The notes beneath the pieces were generated by a model, which saw only the letters and a list, made by a program, of their open reading frames with translations, was not told where the DNA came from and searched no databases. From Flemingiibacterium sp045586505 (GTDB lineage Bacteria; Bacillota; Clostridia; Oscillospirales; CAG-272), in NCBI GenBank assembly GCA_045586505.1, contig JAZNAL010000018.1, forward strand, positions 1 through 28,903: a stretch of DNA of 28,903 bases, in the 5' to 3' direction. Of the stretch, positions 15,091 through 24,483 are shown in pieces (positions within the stretch are counted from its first letter, which is position 1; every line of letters begins with the position of its first letter). The position numbers and the translations under genes are program-made.

Positions 15091-17013
15091 ATGACAAAAA
15101 TACCGGAATACCATGCAGGCAGTGTGGATGTCTGTGTCATTGGTGCGGGACACGCGGGTGTTGAAGCCGCGCTTGCCTGTGCCAGACTGGGCTTTTCCAC
15201 AATCCTGTTTACAATTAACCTCGATGCCATCGCCAATATGCCCTGCAATCCGTCCATCGGCGGTACAGGCAAGGGGCATCTTGTGTATGAGATCGACGCG
15301 CTGGGCGGTGAAATGGGCAGAGCCGCGGACAAGGTCATGCTCCAGAGCCGCATACTCAACCTCGGCAAGGGCGCCGCGGTGCATTCCAAGCGCATACAGG
15401 CAGACCGCGCCGAGTACAAGCGCATTATGAAGCAGACCATCGAAAACACGCCGAATCTGCGCCTTATACAGGCGGAGGTCACCGATATACACACCACCGC
15501 GGAAAACGGTGTTAAGCGGATTTCCTCTGTGGTCACACAGCTCGGTGCTCGCTGGGACTGCAAAGCGGCGATCATCTGCTCGGGAACATATCTGCGCGGC
15601 AGAGTTATCGTGGGTGAGGTGGCATATTCATCCGGCCCCGACGGAATGCTTCCCGCAAATGAACTGACCGCCAATTTAGAGCGCGAGGGCATCACCATGA
15701 TGCGCTTCAAGACAGGCACACCTGCTCGGGTACACCGCGATTCCATCGACTATTCGGTGCTGGAGGTTCAGCCGGGCGATGATTTCGTGGAGCCATTCTC
15801 CGTGGACTCCGACCGAGAGGCGCTTAATAGCGCAGAGCAGATCCCATGCCATATCGTTTATACCAACGCAAAGACCCACGAGATCATAAGAAGTAATATG
15901 TCCCGCTCTCCGCTGTATTCCGGCATGATCGAGGGAATTGGCCCGCGCTACTGTCCCAGTATCGAGGATAAGGTCATGCGTTTTGCGGACAAGGAGCGCC
16001 ATCAGCTCTTTATTGAGCCTATGGGCCGCGATACCAAGGAAATGTATATCCAGGGTTTCTCCTCCTCCCTTCCCGAAGAAGTACAGATGCAGATGCTACG
16101 CTCACTTCCGGGCTTTGAAAATGCGGAAGTCATGCGTACCGCTTACGCTATCGAATACGACTGTATCGATCCCACACAGCTTTACGCCACCCTTGAATTC
16201 AAGGAGATCTCGGGCCTCTACGGCGCGGGACAGTTCAACGGCACCTCCGGCTATGAGGAAGCCGCCGCACAGGGACTTGTAGCAGGCATCAACGCCGCAC
16301 TTAAGCTTAAAGGCGAGGAACCGATGATACTCACCCGCCAAAGCTCGTATATCGGCACGCTGATCGACGATCTTGTCACCAAGGGCACCAAGGAGCCCTA
16401 TCGTATTATGACATCCCGCTCCGAGTTCCGTCTGCTTCTGCGTCAGGATAACGCCGCCCAGCGGCTTACCCCAATCGGACGCCGCGTAGGACTCATATCC
16501 GACCAGCGTTTTGCGGCGTTTGAGCTTGAGGTGGCGCAGGTAAAAGCCGAAATTCGGCGCCTCCAATCGGTTTCCGTACCTCCCAGCGAATCTCTTCGCA
16601 TCTTACTGGAAGAAAACGGCTCAACTACGGTGACTACAGGCATTCGCCTTGCGGATCTGCTTCGCCGTCCCGAGCTTTCTTATGAAAAATTGGCGGTGGT
16701 GGACACCGGGCGTCCCGAGCTTTCGCCGCGTGTACGTACTCAGGCGGAGACCGCCATCAAATATGCCGGCTACATCAAGCGCCAGCTTGCCGAGGTGGCG
16801 CGTACCGAAAAATTAGAGGAAAAGAAGCTGCCCACTCCCTTCGATTACAATAACATCGTCGGCATTCGCCTGGAAGCCCGCCAAAAGCTGAACAAATTCC
16901 AGCCCGCAAATATCGGGCAGGCATCCCGTATCAGCGGTATATCCCCCGCCGACATCTCGGTTCTGCTCATTTACTTTTCCCAACACCGTCCCGAAAGGAT
17001 TGACGACAAATGA
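15091..17013 (+). CDS. mnmG: tRNA uridine-34 5-carboxymethylaminomethyl synthesis enzyme MnmG (GidA)
   Basis: FAD enzyme that works in a complex with MnmE to install the (carboxymethyl)aminomethyl group at wobble U34 of several tRNAs. The 640-residue product has normal length. It shows the FAD fold GAGHAGVEAA (18-27), the family signatures CNPSIGGTGKGHL and GPRYCPSIEDK, GLYGAGQFNGTSGYEEA, and the C-terminal KFQPANIGQASRISG segment used for MnmE and tRNA contact. The ATG at 15091 follows AAGGTG with about 8 nt; a GTG sits at the codon before it. The stop overlaps the rsmG start (ATGA). Its partner mnmE is normally adjacent but here lies 7.5 kb away on the other strand. Confidence 0.96.
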   Translation: MTKIPEYHAGSVDVCVIGAGHAGVEAALACARLGFSTILFTINLDAIANMPCNPSIGGTGKGHLVYEIDALGGEMGRAADKVMLQSRILNLGKGAAVHSKRIQADRAEYKRIMKQTIENTPNLRLIQAEVTDIHTTAENGVKRISSVVTQLGARWDCKAAIICSGTYLRGRVIVGEVAYSSGPDGMLPANELTANLEREGITMMRFKTGTPARVHRDSIDYSVLEVQPGDDFVEPFSVDSDREALNSAEQIPCHIVYTNAKTHEIIRSNMSRSPLYSGMIEGIGPRYCPSIEDKVMRFADKERHQLFIEPMGRDTKEMYIQGFSSSLPEEVQMQMLRSLPGFENAEVMRTAYAIEYDCIDPTQLYATLEFKEISGLYGAGQFNGTSGYEEAAAQGLVAGINAALKLKGEEPMILTRQSSYIGTLIDDLVTKGTKEPYRIMTSRSEFRLLLRQDNAAQRLTPIGRRVGLISDQRFAAFELEVAQVKAEIRRLQSVSVPPSESLRILLEENGSTTVTTGIRLADLLRRPELSYEKLAVVDTGRPELSPRVRTQAETAIKYAGYIKRQLAEVARTEKLEEKKLPTPFDYNNIVGIRLEARQKLNKFQPANIGQASRISGISPADISVLLIYFSQHRPERIDDK

Positions 17014-17750
17014 CCATCGACAAACTCGAATTTGCAAGCAAGTTTACAGGGACTCTTGAAAAAAACGGACTTCACCAGTTCACCTCTCCTATCATTTGGA
17101 AGCGGTTCTATTTATTGACAGAGCGCATGCTGACAGTCAACGAATATATGAACCTGACCGCAATTACCGAGCTTGATGACGTGATTTTAAAGCACTACGT
17201 CGACTCTCTCGCCGCGGCTAAGTATATTCCGCAGGGCGCATCGGTGATCGACGTGGGGTGCGGTGCGGGATTCCCTTCTCTGCCGTTGGCTATCGCACGT
17301 CCCGACCTTCATGTGACAGCACTCGACAGCACCGCCAAGCGCATTAACTATATCCGCGAGACCGCGGAAATGCTTGGGATATTCAACATTTCCTGCGTTA
17401 CCGCCCGCGCAGAGGAAGCTGCGCATATTTCCGATATGCGTGAAAAGTTCGATATCTCCTGCGCCCGCGCGGTAGCACGTCTTAATGTGCTCTGCGAGCT
17501 GTGTATACCATTTGTAAAGCGCGGCGGCAAATTTTTAGCTATGAAGGCAAATTTCGCCGAGGAGCTTGACGAAGCTGCTTTTGCTATACGAAGGCTGGGT
17601 GGAAAGCTTACGAGTACCGACAGCTTTACACTCGTATCCTGTGACGGCGTAACAGAGGATCCCCGTTGCATAATCACCATCGAAAAAATTTCCGAAACTC
17701 CCGAAAATTATCCGCGAAATAACTCTCAAATCAAGAAAAAGCCCCTTTAA
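17010..17750 (+). CDS. rsmG: 16S rRNA (guanine-527-N7)-methyltransferase RsmG (GidB)
   Basis: SAM-dependent methyltransferase modifying G527 in the 530 loop of 16S rRNA, whose loss gives low-level streptomycin resistance. The product has 246 residues, near the family length. The SAM motif DVGCGAGFPSLPLA lies at 81-94, followed by the ALDSTAKRINYI strand and SCARAVARL, the family active-site region. The N-terminal NEYMNLTAI is typical. The start overlaps the mnmG stop as ATGA, so translation is coupled, as in the classical gidAB pair. A strong terminator follows, separating the pair from the partition genes. Confidence 0.96.
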   Translation: MTIDKLEFASKFTGTLEKNGLHQFTSPIIWKRFYLLTERMLTVNEYMNLTAITELDDVILKHYVDSLAAAKYIPQGASVIDVGCGAGFPSLPLAIARPDLHVTALDSTAKRINYIRETAEMLGIFNISCVTARAEEAAHISDMREKFDISCARAVARLNVLCELCIPFVKRGGKFLAMKANFAEELDEAAFAIRRLGGKLTSTDSFTLVSCDGVTEDPRCIITIEKISETPENYPRNNSQIKKKPL

Positions 17751-17784
17751 ACGCCGCATACCGCGACGCATATAACCGAATCCG

Positions 17785-17822
17785 ACAGCCCGCCGCCATA
17801 TTCGACGGGCTGTTTTATTTTT
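17785..17822 (+). terminator. Intrinsic terminator after rsmG
   Basis: An 8-bp stem, ACAGCCCG (17785-17792) with CGGGCTGT (17806-17813), is followed by TTTTATTTTT. It closes the glyA-to-rsmG run and isolates it from the Noc-like gene. Confidence 0.85.
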
Positions 17823-17841
17823 CGCCCGACCTTTTTCGCTA

Positions 17842-17871
17842 TTGTGAACAACTCGGATGTGATATCATATT
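17842..17871 (+). promoter_or_regulatory. Weak candidate promoter of the Noc-like gene
   Basis: TTGTGA (17842-17847) and CATATT (17866-17871) at 18 bp, or TATCAT (17863-17868) at 15 bp. A promoter is expected here because a terminator lies just upstream, but neither combination is convincing alone. Confidence 0.35.
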
Positions 17872-17915
17872 GGTGGAGGATATTTCCCCAAAATGATGTT
17901 AAAAGGAGCAGAACT

Positions 17916-18872
17916 ATGACCGCAATACAGGAAATTTTCAAAAAAGCCGAGCAGCTTCAGATCGAAACCGAAAAAGCCAGACTTAACCGTGCAAAGCAAG
18001 CCCTTGAAAGACGAGTGCGCGCTTTTGATGAAGCCGAGGAATTCGGCCGTATACATATGCTTGCATCAGATCACATTTTCCCCAATCCCAACCAGCCAAG
18101 GCGCAAATTCGAGGATGATTCAATTATTCGTCTCGCCGACAGCATCAGGCGGTGCGGCATCTTACAGCCGCTTACCGTCCGCAGGACCGAGGGAACGGGT
18201 ATACACGATGCGATATTTGAAATTGTCGCGGGAGAGCGTCGTTTCCGTGCGGCAAAGCTGCTTGGATTATCGACGGTTCCCTGCATTATCATCCGCGCAG
18301 ATGAGCGCAAATCCGCCGAGCTTGCAATAATTGAGAATATTCAGAGAGAGGATCTCAATATTTTTGAGCAGGCAAGCGCCATCGCTTCGCTCATCGATAT
18401 GTACGGTCTCACACAGGAGGATGTGGCAAAGCAGCTTTCCACAAGCCAATCCTTTGTGGCAAACAAGCTCCGCATCCTGCGTCTTACCATACCCGAGCGA
18501 GAGAAGATCCTCGCATACGGTCTGACCGAGCGTCATGCGCGCGCATTGCTTCGCGTGGCAACTGCAGAAGAGCGTCTGCGGATCATCAATTATATAAATT
18601 CAAACAACCTCAATGTCGCCGCAACCGAAGGCTATATCGATCGTTACCTCGCGGAAAACCAATCCGCTCGCAAGCCTCGCTCTCCACGCAAGCTGGTTTT
18701 AAAGGATATACGTATCTTTTACAACTCCATAGATCGCGCCATTTCTATTGTAAAGCAAGCGGGCATTGATGTGGTATCTGAACGTGTTGACAGTGAAGAT
18801 GTTGTAGAGCTGACCATCCGCATCCCCAAGGCAGGAAATGTTACACGTGAAACATCACTTGACTGTTATTGA
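17916..18872 (+). CDS. noc: ParB/Noc-type nucleoid-associated CTPase
   Basis: ParB-family DNA-binding clamp of 318 residues in the position of noc (after rsmG, before soj). It contains the ParB N-terminal CTP site with GERRFRA (106-112) and ENIQRED (140-146), a helix-turn-helix at about 166-185 (TQEDVAKQL...QSFVANKLRIL) and a short C-terminal dimerisation region. Residues 1-45 are a charged helix replacing the Phe-rich membrane anchor of Bacillus Noc; the first 16 residues could form an amphipathic helix. The ATG at 17916 follows AAAAGGAG by 8 nt. A parS site lies within its last codons. Noc links nucleoid occlusion to division by binding its own DNA sites in Bacillus; whether this protein reads parS or another site is unknown. 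Confidence 0.82.
   Translation: MTAIQEIFKKAEQLQIETEKARLNRAKQALERRVRAFDEAEEFGRIHMLASDHIFPNPNQPRRKFEDDSIIRLADSIRRCGILQPLTVRRTEGTGIHDAIFEIVAGERRFRAAKLLGLSTVPCIIIRADERKSAELAIIENIQREDLNIFEQASAIASLIDMYGLTQEDVAKQLSTSQSFVANKLRILRLTIPEREKILAYGLTERHARALLRVATAEERLRIINYINSNNLNVAATEGYIDRYLAENQSARKPRSPRKLVLKDIRIFYNSIDRAISIVKQAGIDVVSERVDSEDVVELTIRIPKAGNVTRETSLDCY
18839..18854. promoter_or_regulatory. parS: parS site 1
   Basis: TGTTACACGTGAAACA matches the 16-bp Firmicute parS (TGTTNCACGTGAAACA) completely. It lies inside the 3' end of the Noc-like gene, encoding part of its last 12 residues. ParB (Spo0J) loads here and spreads as a CTP-dependent clamp. Confidence 0.93.
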
Positions 18873-18878
18873 CGAATA

Positions 18879-18894
18879 TGTTTCACGTGAAACA
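18879..18894. promoter_or_regulatory. parS: parS site 2
   Basis: TGTTTCACGTGAAACA is a perfect palindromic parS. It starts exactly 40 bp after site 1, about four helical turns, and lies 53 bp upstream of the -35 box of the soj promoter. Confidence 0.95.
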
Positions 18895-18946
18895 TATTAC
18901 GACATAAAACGATTCGTATTAAACACAAGTTATTTACAAAATACCA

Positions 18947-18975
18947 TTGACTTTTTCTCCGTTTATTGGTATAAT
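18947..18975 (+). promoter_or_regulatory. SigA promoter of soj-spo0J
   Basis: TTGACT (18947-18952), a 17-bp spacer and a perfect TATAAT (18970-18975) with extended TGG. The predicted start is near 18982, about 31 nt before the soj ATG at 19013. In-frame codons upstream, including an ATG at 18947, precede the transcript start and are excluded. Confidence 0.85.
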
Positions 18976-19012
18976 AATATGTACAGTATTTTCAGAATTT
19001 CGGAGGGCGGCA

Positions 19013-19777
19013 ATGGCGTATACTATCTCACTTGCAAATCAAAAAGGCGGCGTCGGGAAGACCACCTCCGCCGTGAATTGTGCCGCCGCCGTAGGTGCGC
19101 TCGGCAAGCGTGTTCTGTTGGTTGACCTGGATCCTCAGGGCAACGCCACCAGCGGCGTTGGTGTGCAGCGCAAGAAGGTCAAGATTTCGTCCTACGATCT
19201 CATCATCGGCAGAGCGAAGGCTTCCGATGCGGTTATTGACACCGGCTTCAAGAATCTCTATGTTATTCCCTCCCAGATCTCGCTTGCAGGCGCCGAATTC
19301 GAGCTGATTGATGCAGATGACCGCGAATTGCTACTGAAAAATGCGTTGGCGGAGATCAAGGATGACTTCGACTACATCTTTATCGATTGCCCACCGTCGC
19401 TCGGCATTCTGTCTATCAATGCGCTTGCGGCGTCAAACGGCGTCATTATACCGATGCAGTGCGAATTTTATTCGCTTGAGGGTCTGTCACAGCTCATGCT
19501 GTCAATAAGGCAGGTCAAGAAGCTCTACAATCCGACCCTTGAGATCACAGGTATACTCATCACTATGTTCAACGGCAGACTAAACCTTTCCCTGCAGGTG
19601 CTGGACGAGCTTAAAAAGTACTATGCGGACAAGCTATTCAAGACCGGCGTTGTGCGAAACGTCAAGCTCTCGGAGGCTCCCAGCTACGGCGAGCCGATCA
19701 TCTACTATGACAAGCACAGCAAGGGCGCACAGGCTTACATGGATATCGCGGAAGAGATCATCGACCGCGCATTCTGA
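19013..19777 (+). CDS. soj: Chromosome partition ATPase Soj (ParA)
   Basis: ParA-type ATPase of 254 residues that binds DNA non-specifically as an ATP dimer and works with Spo0J in origin segregation and control of DnaA. The deviant Walker A is KGGVGKTT (11-18) with the signature lysine, DLDPQGNAT is the switch region and FIDCPPSLG the Walker B. The C-terminal SEAPSYGEPIIYYD is typical of chromosomal ParA. GGAGG precedes the ATG at 19013 by about 7 nt. There is no N-terminal DNA-binding domain, as in plasmid type Ib and chromosomal ParA. spo0J begins 31 nt after the stop. Confidence 0.95.
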   Translation: MAYTISLANQKGGVGKTTSAVNCAAAVGALGKRVLLVDLDPQGNATSGVGVQRKKVKISSYDLIIGRAKASDAVIDTGFKNLYVIPSQISLAGAEFELIDADDRELLLKNALAEIKDDFDYIFIDCPPSLGILSINALAASNGVIIPMQCEFYSLEGLSQLMLSIRQVKKLYNPTLEITGILITMFNGRLNLSLQVLDELKKYYADKLFKTGVVRNVKLSEAPSYGEPIIYYDKHSKGAQAYMDIAEEIIDRAF

Positions 19778-19808
19778 ATATAACATCTTACAAACGGAAG
19801 TGAACTAT

Positions 19809-20699
19809 ATGGCTACTAAGAAAAAAGGGCTGGGGCGCGGAATGGACGCGATATTCCTTGACAATTCACTGGATGCCCCCGAAAAGAACAGCACCTTAAG
19901 ACTATCTGAAATCGAGCCCCGCCGGGATCAGCCACGAAAGGTATTCGACACGGAAGCGCTTGCTCAGCTCGCCGATTCCATTGCAGTAAACGGCCTTATT
20001 CAGCCGATTATAGTAAGAGAGCGTGAGGGCAGTGATTTCTATCAGATCATCGCAGGTGAGCGCCGCTGGCGTGCCGCTAAAATGGCGGGACTTTCAGAGG
20101 TGCCCGTGGTCATCCTCGACGTAGACGACAAAAAGGTCGCAGAATATGCGCTGATCGAGAATATCCAACGTGAGGACTTAAATCCCATCGAGGAAGCACG
20201 CGGCTTCAAGTCGCTGATCGAGGATTACAATCTCACCCAAGAGCAGGCGGCAAAGCAAGTCGGACGCAGCCGCTCGGCGGTAACCAACTCGCTGAGACTT
20301 TTGGATCTTCCCGAGGATGTGCTTGAGCTTGTATCGGATAAAACCTTATCCGCAGGCCATGCACGCGCGCTACTCGGACTCAATGACAAGTCCACGATCT
20401 CCGAGGCGGCAGACATAATTGTAAAAAAGGAGCTGTCGGTACGCGCCGCAGAGGACCTTGTAAGGAAGATGAACTCTTCGCCGAAGCTTGACTCGGAGCC
20501 TGACGAAGATGACTTGGTAGAGCGCGAATACTACGCTTCACTTGAAAAAAAGATAAAACAGGCGATCGGATGCCGAGTCAAAATCGCTCATTCCGAGCGC
20601 AAAAAGTCGATCACCATATCTTATAAAGATGCGGACGAGCTTGAGGAGCTTATAAAGAAGCTGGTCGGCGGCGAAAATGTTGAAAATCTATTTGTATAA
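19809..20699 (+). CDS. spo0J: Chromosome partition protein Spo0J (ParB)
   Basis: The parS-loading CTPase clamp, 296 residues. The family N-terminus KKKGLGRGMDAIF, which stimulates the ParA ATPase, is at 4-16. The CTP motif GERRWRA is at 83-89, ENIQRED at 117-123, then a helix-turn-helix (TQEQAAKQVGRSRSAVTNSL) and a C-terminal dimer domain with the basic SERKKSITISY. The ATG at 19809 is used because MATKKKGLG is the conserved start. It pairs with soj and the two parS sites upstream. Together they concentrate SMC/condensin at the origin and segregate it; in sporulating cells they also influence Spo0A activation. Confidence 0.95.
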   Translation: MATKKKGLGRGMDAIFLDNSLDAPEKNSTLRLSEIEPRRDQPRKVFDTEALAQLADSIAVNGLIQPIIVREREGSDFYQIIAGERRWRAAKMAGLSEVPVVILDVDDKKVAEYALIENIQREDLNPIEEARGFKSLIEDYNLTQEQAAKQVGRSRSAVTNSLRLLDLPEDVLELVSDKTLSAGHARALLGLNDKSTISEAADIIVKKELSVRAAEDLVRKMNSSPKLDSEPDEDDLVEREYYASLEKKIKQAIGCRVKIAHSERKKSITISYKDADELEELIKKLVGGENVENLFV

Positions 20700-20719
20700 C
20701 ACATAAAGGAGACACAAAA

Positions 20720-22006
<1,287 letters not shown>

Positions 22007-22026
22007 TCAGTCATTTTTCAGGATCG

Positions 22027-22053
22027 GCAGTAAGCTCCGATGGCGCTTACTGC
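22027..22053 (+). terminator. Hairpin after serS without a T-run
   Basis: GCAGTAAGC (22027-22035) pairs perfectly with GCTTACTGC (22045-22053) around a 9-nt loop. TCGCTTCC follows, so termination would be inefficient. It may protect or partly terminate the serS mRNA before the next gene. Confidence 0.4.
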
Positions 22054-22086
22054 TCGCTTCCTTGCTTGATAAAAGGAGATTTACAG

Positions 22087-22635
22087 ATGGAATTTTTCGA
22101 ATCGCTGTGGAACAGTCTGCAGGGCATTGTGGGCGACCGCATTGAGCTCGGCAATAATTCTATAACCACCCTTAACATCATCGTCTGGTCACTTTTTATC
22201 GGTTTTATGATAGCTATAGGTATTTCGATCTACAACAAGGTGGTGCTTGGCGGGGTTATCTCTACACTTGTAAAACGAGAGGTATTCACTGAGGATGCCG
22301 CGCTGACAGCATCGGAGCTTGGCTGTGCAAATCCGCTGGTGCAGTTTGCCCTCAGGAAAAACAGCACTTTCCGCAGTATAGTCCGCATGAAGGGCGACAC
22401 AGACACCGAGTATTGTAACGATGCCTTCACAAAGGCGAGATTCTATCTCCCCAGTGAAAACGTGCACCGTGCCCAGCTTATCTACGGAAAATCCGGGCTT
22501 AGTGTGGGAACGATCTTGCTTTCCGTGGGTGCGTTTTTAGTGCTGGCGATTGTGGCATTCATCGTCATCCCGGACCTTATGACGATGCTTTCGAATTTCA
22601 TTGGAAGCGTCACTCCAAAAGACAACATTATATGA
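22087..22635 (+). CDS. Hypothetical two-helix membrane protein
   Basis: Not a family I can name. The 182-residue product has an N-terminal amphipathic stretch and two transmembrane segments, about 30-55 and 138-162. Between them lies a cytoplasm-sized domain of some 80 residues containing DAALTASELGCANPLVQ and a cluster of basic and polar residues. The ATG at 22087 follows AAAAGGAG with 8-nt spacing; a TTG 21 nt upstream overlaps that site and is excluded. It lies between serS and the MORN-repeat gene, only 21 nt from the latter, and the two probably act together at the membrane. Confidence 0.75.
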   Translation: MEFFESLWNSLQGIVGDRIELGNNSITTLNIIVWSLFIGFMIAIGISIYNKVVLGGVISTLVKREVFTEDAALTASELGCANPLVQFALRKNSTFRSIVRMKGDTDTEYCNDAFTKARFYLPSENVHRAQLIYGKSGLSVGTILLSVGAFLVLAIVAFIVIPDLMTMLSNFIGSVTPKDNII

Positions 22636-22656
22636 TCGTGAGGAATTGTTTTTAAA

Positions 22657-23505
22657 ATGAATTACGGTAAAACAACAAAAAGAACCGGTCGCCGCAGCTC
22701 ACTGGCAATATTTCTGACCATCGTTATAATCGCGGCTATCGCTGTCGGTATCGCGGCGGCGCTTGTATATTTTTCGGGAATCCGCTACATAAAGCTGAAC
22801 ACCGAGGACGGCGATACGGTCAAGTATTTCGGCAAAGTCGACAGCAACGGCGATCCCCTGTCGGGCAAGCTGTACTATTCAAGCGGTTTAACCGCCGAGA
22901 TCGATCCCGAAACGGGCACGGTCATATATTCAAACGGCGATAAATATGTAGGCGGACTGGATTCGCTTCACCGTCACGGTCAGGGTACGCTTACCTGCGC
23001 ATCGGGCGACGTATATGTCGGATCCTTCGACCATGACACTATTACCGGCTACGGAAAATACACCTTTGTGGGCGGAGATGTTTACGAGGGGTATATTGTA
23101 AACGGTAAAAAAGAAGGGCAGGGCACATATTCCTGGGCTGACGGCTCGGTCTACACGGGTAACTTCACCAACGATTTAAAGAACGGTGAGGGCACATATT
23201 CCTGGTCAGATGGCTCCTCCTACACCGGAACCTATGTAAACGAGCTCAAAGAGGGCTCCGGCACATATTCCTTTGCCAACGGTGACAAGTATATCGGCGA
23301 TTTCGAAGACGATATGCGTCAGGGCGTCGGCACCTATTATTGGGCAAACGGTGACACCTACGAGGGCGAATTCAAGGATAACAAAATGCACGGCAACGGC
23401 AAATACACATGGACCAGCGGCAGAGTCTTCGAGGGCGTCTTCGAAAACGGCAAGATCGTCAGAGGTGACGACACCGAGACCGGCACTGTCGGCGTTACAC
23501 AGTAA
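22657..23505 (+). CDS. Membrane-anchored MORN-repeat protein
   Basis: A 282-residue protein with a basic N-terminus, one hydrophobic helix (about 16-39, likely signal anchor) and an extracytoplasmic beta domain made of MORN repeats. The aromatic-x-G anchor positions fall at residues 97, 120, 143, 166, 189, 212, 235 and 258, an exact 23-residue period over eight units. The DNA keeps the record of duplication: GGCACATATTCCT recurs at 22122+1000, 23191 and 23260 (that is 23122, 23191, 23260), exactly 69 bp apart. MORN repeats usually bind membranes or proteins; a cell-surface role is inferred. GAGG stands a rather long 13 nt before the ATG. A strong bidirectional terminator follows. Confidence 0.85.
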   Translation: MNYGKTTKRTGRRSSLAIFLTIVIIAAIAVGIAAALVYFSGIRYIKLNTEDGDTVKYFGKVDSNGDPLSGKLYYSSGLTAEIDPETGTVIYSNGDKYVGGLDSLHRHGQGTLTCASGDVYVGSFDHDTITGYGKYTFVGGDVYEGYIVNGKKEGQGTYSWADGSVYTGNFTNDLKNGEGTYSWSDGSSYTGTYVNELKEGSGTYSFANGDKYIGDFEDDMRQGVGTYYWANGDTYEGEFKDNKMHGNGKYTWTSGRVFEGVFENGKIVRGDDTETGTVGVTQ

Positions 23506-23507
23506 TG

Positions 23508-23538
23508 AAAAACCACCACTTCAAGTGGTGGTTTTTTT
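23508..23538. terminator. Bidirectional intrinsic terminator
   Basis: The stem CCACCACT (23513-23520) / AGTGGTGG (23524-23531) is flanked by AAAAA on the left and TTTTTTT on the right. It ends the serS-MORN transcript and the convergent RNHCP gene. Confidence 0.9.
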
Positions 23539-23539
23539 A

Positions 23540-23875
23540 CTATATCATCCCCGCGCCCGCGGTGAGCTTTATCAGCAGGTTTATGTCATCCGGCTGAACC
23601 TTTGCGGGATACGCCGCCTTGTTGCGCACGGTGGCACCGCATTTTTCACAGCGGTAGACGATAATATACCCCTTTTTCGGATCGGGAAGCACCTGTACGG
23701 GACGAAGAAGTCCTAAACATTCGTTGGCTCGGTCACCGGGGTTTATATCGATGTGAATGGAGCACAGACATTTCGGACAGTGATCGCGGGAGGTCACACC
23801 GAGAGGCTTCACCTCAAATCCGCAGTTTCGGCAAATGAATCCACTGTCGTTTTTTTGAAATCTTTTTTCTTCCAT
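23540..23875 (-). CDS. RNHCP-domain zinc-ribbon protein
   Basis: Small 111-residue protein of unknown function. Two CxxC pairs near the N-terminus (CRNC at 15-18 and, in the RNHCP-like motif SRDHCPKC, cysteines 33 and 36) and a further pair in RCEKCGA near 75-81 suggest one or two zinc sites. The first residue of the RNHCP core is changed (RDHCP). The family is widespread in Firmicutes and Actinobacteria without assigned role; RNA or ribosome association is only a guess. GAGGA lies about 11 nt before the ATG. It is a minus-strand gene inserted between the inverted partition block and the mnmE cluster. Confidence 0.8.
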   Translation of the reverse strand: MEEKRFQKNDSGFICRNCGFEVKPLGVTSRDHCPKCLCSIHIDINPGDRANECLGLLRPVQVLPDPKKGYIIVYRCEKCGATVRNKAAYPAKVQPDDINLLIKLTAGAGMI

Positions 23876-23963
23876 GATAATTTATTCCTCAAAAATATTA
23901 GTATGTATATTTTATCACCGATCGTGCCATAATAAGCCCGAAACCCACAGAAAGGAATGTTTG

Positions 23964-24431
23964 ATGATGAAAAAATCAATATATACAAGACTTATTATGT
24001 GCGCTCTTTCGTTTGTGCTTACCTTATCAGTGCTGACGCTCGGAATGTCCGCCATGGGTATGGGCGGCGGTATGGCGCGCCAAGGAAACAATCCCGCCGA
24101 CAACTCCGCCGCCGACAGCGGTCTTATGGGCGACGCCAATATGGACGGTGACATGGGTGGAAACGGCAACATCGACAGCGGCACCGACGGTCACATCGCC
24201 GAAAATGACGGTACAGGCGAATTTGCCGAGGACAATACCACCAACAGCGACACCTCCCGTGATACTACCAAGCATCCCGTTGAATCCGCAGTTGACAACG
24301 CAGTAAATGGTGTCGAAAATGCGGTAGATGAGGTTACGGGCGGAATGAGCGTCTGGGGCATTGTCATAGCCGTCGTAATTATTGCCGCCATCGCGGCGCT
24401 CATATTCGCGTTTTTCACTAAAAGGAAGTAA
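23964..24431 (+). CDS. Small predicted membrane protein with low-complexity linker
   Basis: No family recognised. The 155-residue product has an N-terminal signal-like segment (about 8-30), then Met/Gly-rich and Asp/Asn/Gly/Thr-rich low-complexity sequence (about 30-120). It ends in a hydrophobic helix (about 129-151) followed by FTKRK, which should hold the C-terminus in the membrane with the basic tail inside. There is no LPxTG before the helix, so sortase anchoring is not indicated. Just before the helix is the repeat-like DNAVNGVENAVDEVTGG. AAAGGA lies 7 nt before an ATG-ATG pair at 23964 and 23967. It may be an extracytoplasmic spacer or stress-responsive surface protein; this is inference. 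Confidence 0.7.
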   Translation: MMKKSIYTRLIMCALSFVLTLSVLTLGMSAMGMGGGMARQGNNPADNSAADSGLMGDANMDGDMGGNGNIDSGTDGHIAENDGTGEFAEDNTTNSDTSRDTTKHPVESAVDNAVNGVENAVDEVTGGMSVWGIVIAVVIIAAIAALIFAFFTKRK

Positions 24432-24447
24432 AAACTAGCTGTAAAGA

Positions 24448-24483
24448 GACTGCCGCAGAGCTTTGCGGCGGTCTTTTTATTTT
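24448..24483 (+). terminator. Intrinsic terminator after the small membrane protein gene
   Basis: GACTGCCGCA (24448-24457) pairs with TTGCGGCGGTC around a short loop, with one internal mismatch; TTTTTATTTT follows. The mnmE stop codon (24477-24479) sits in the T-tract, so the convergent genes end within a few bases of each other. Confidence 0.8.

Noticed and set aside
22007..22086. Small RNA or riboswitch after serS
   Set aside because: The 80-base gap has one simple hairpin and the next gene's ribosome binding site; no known RNA motif is recognisable.
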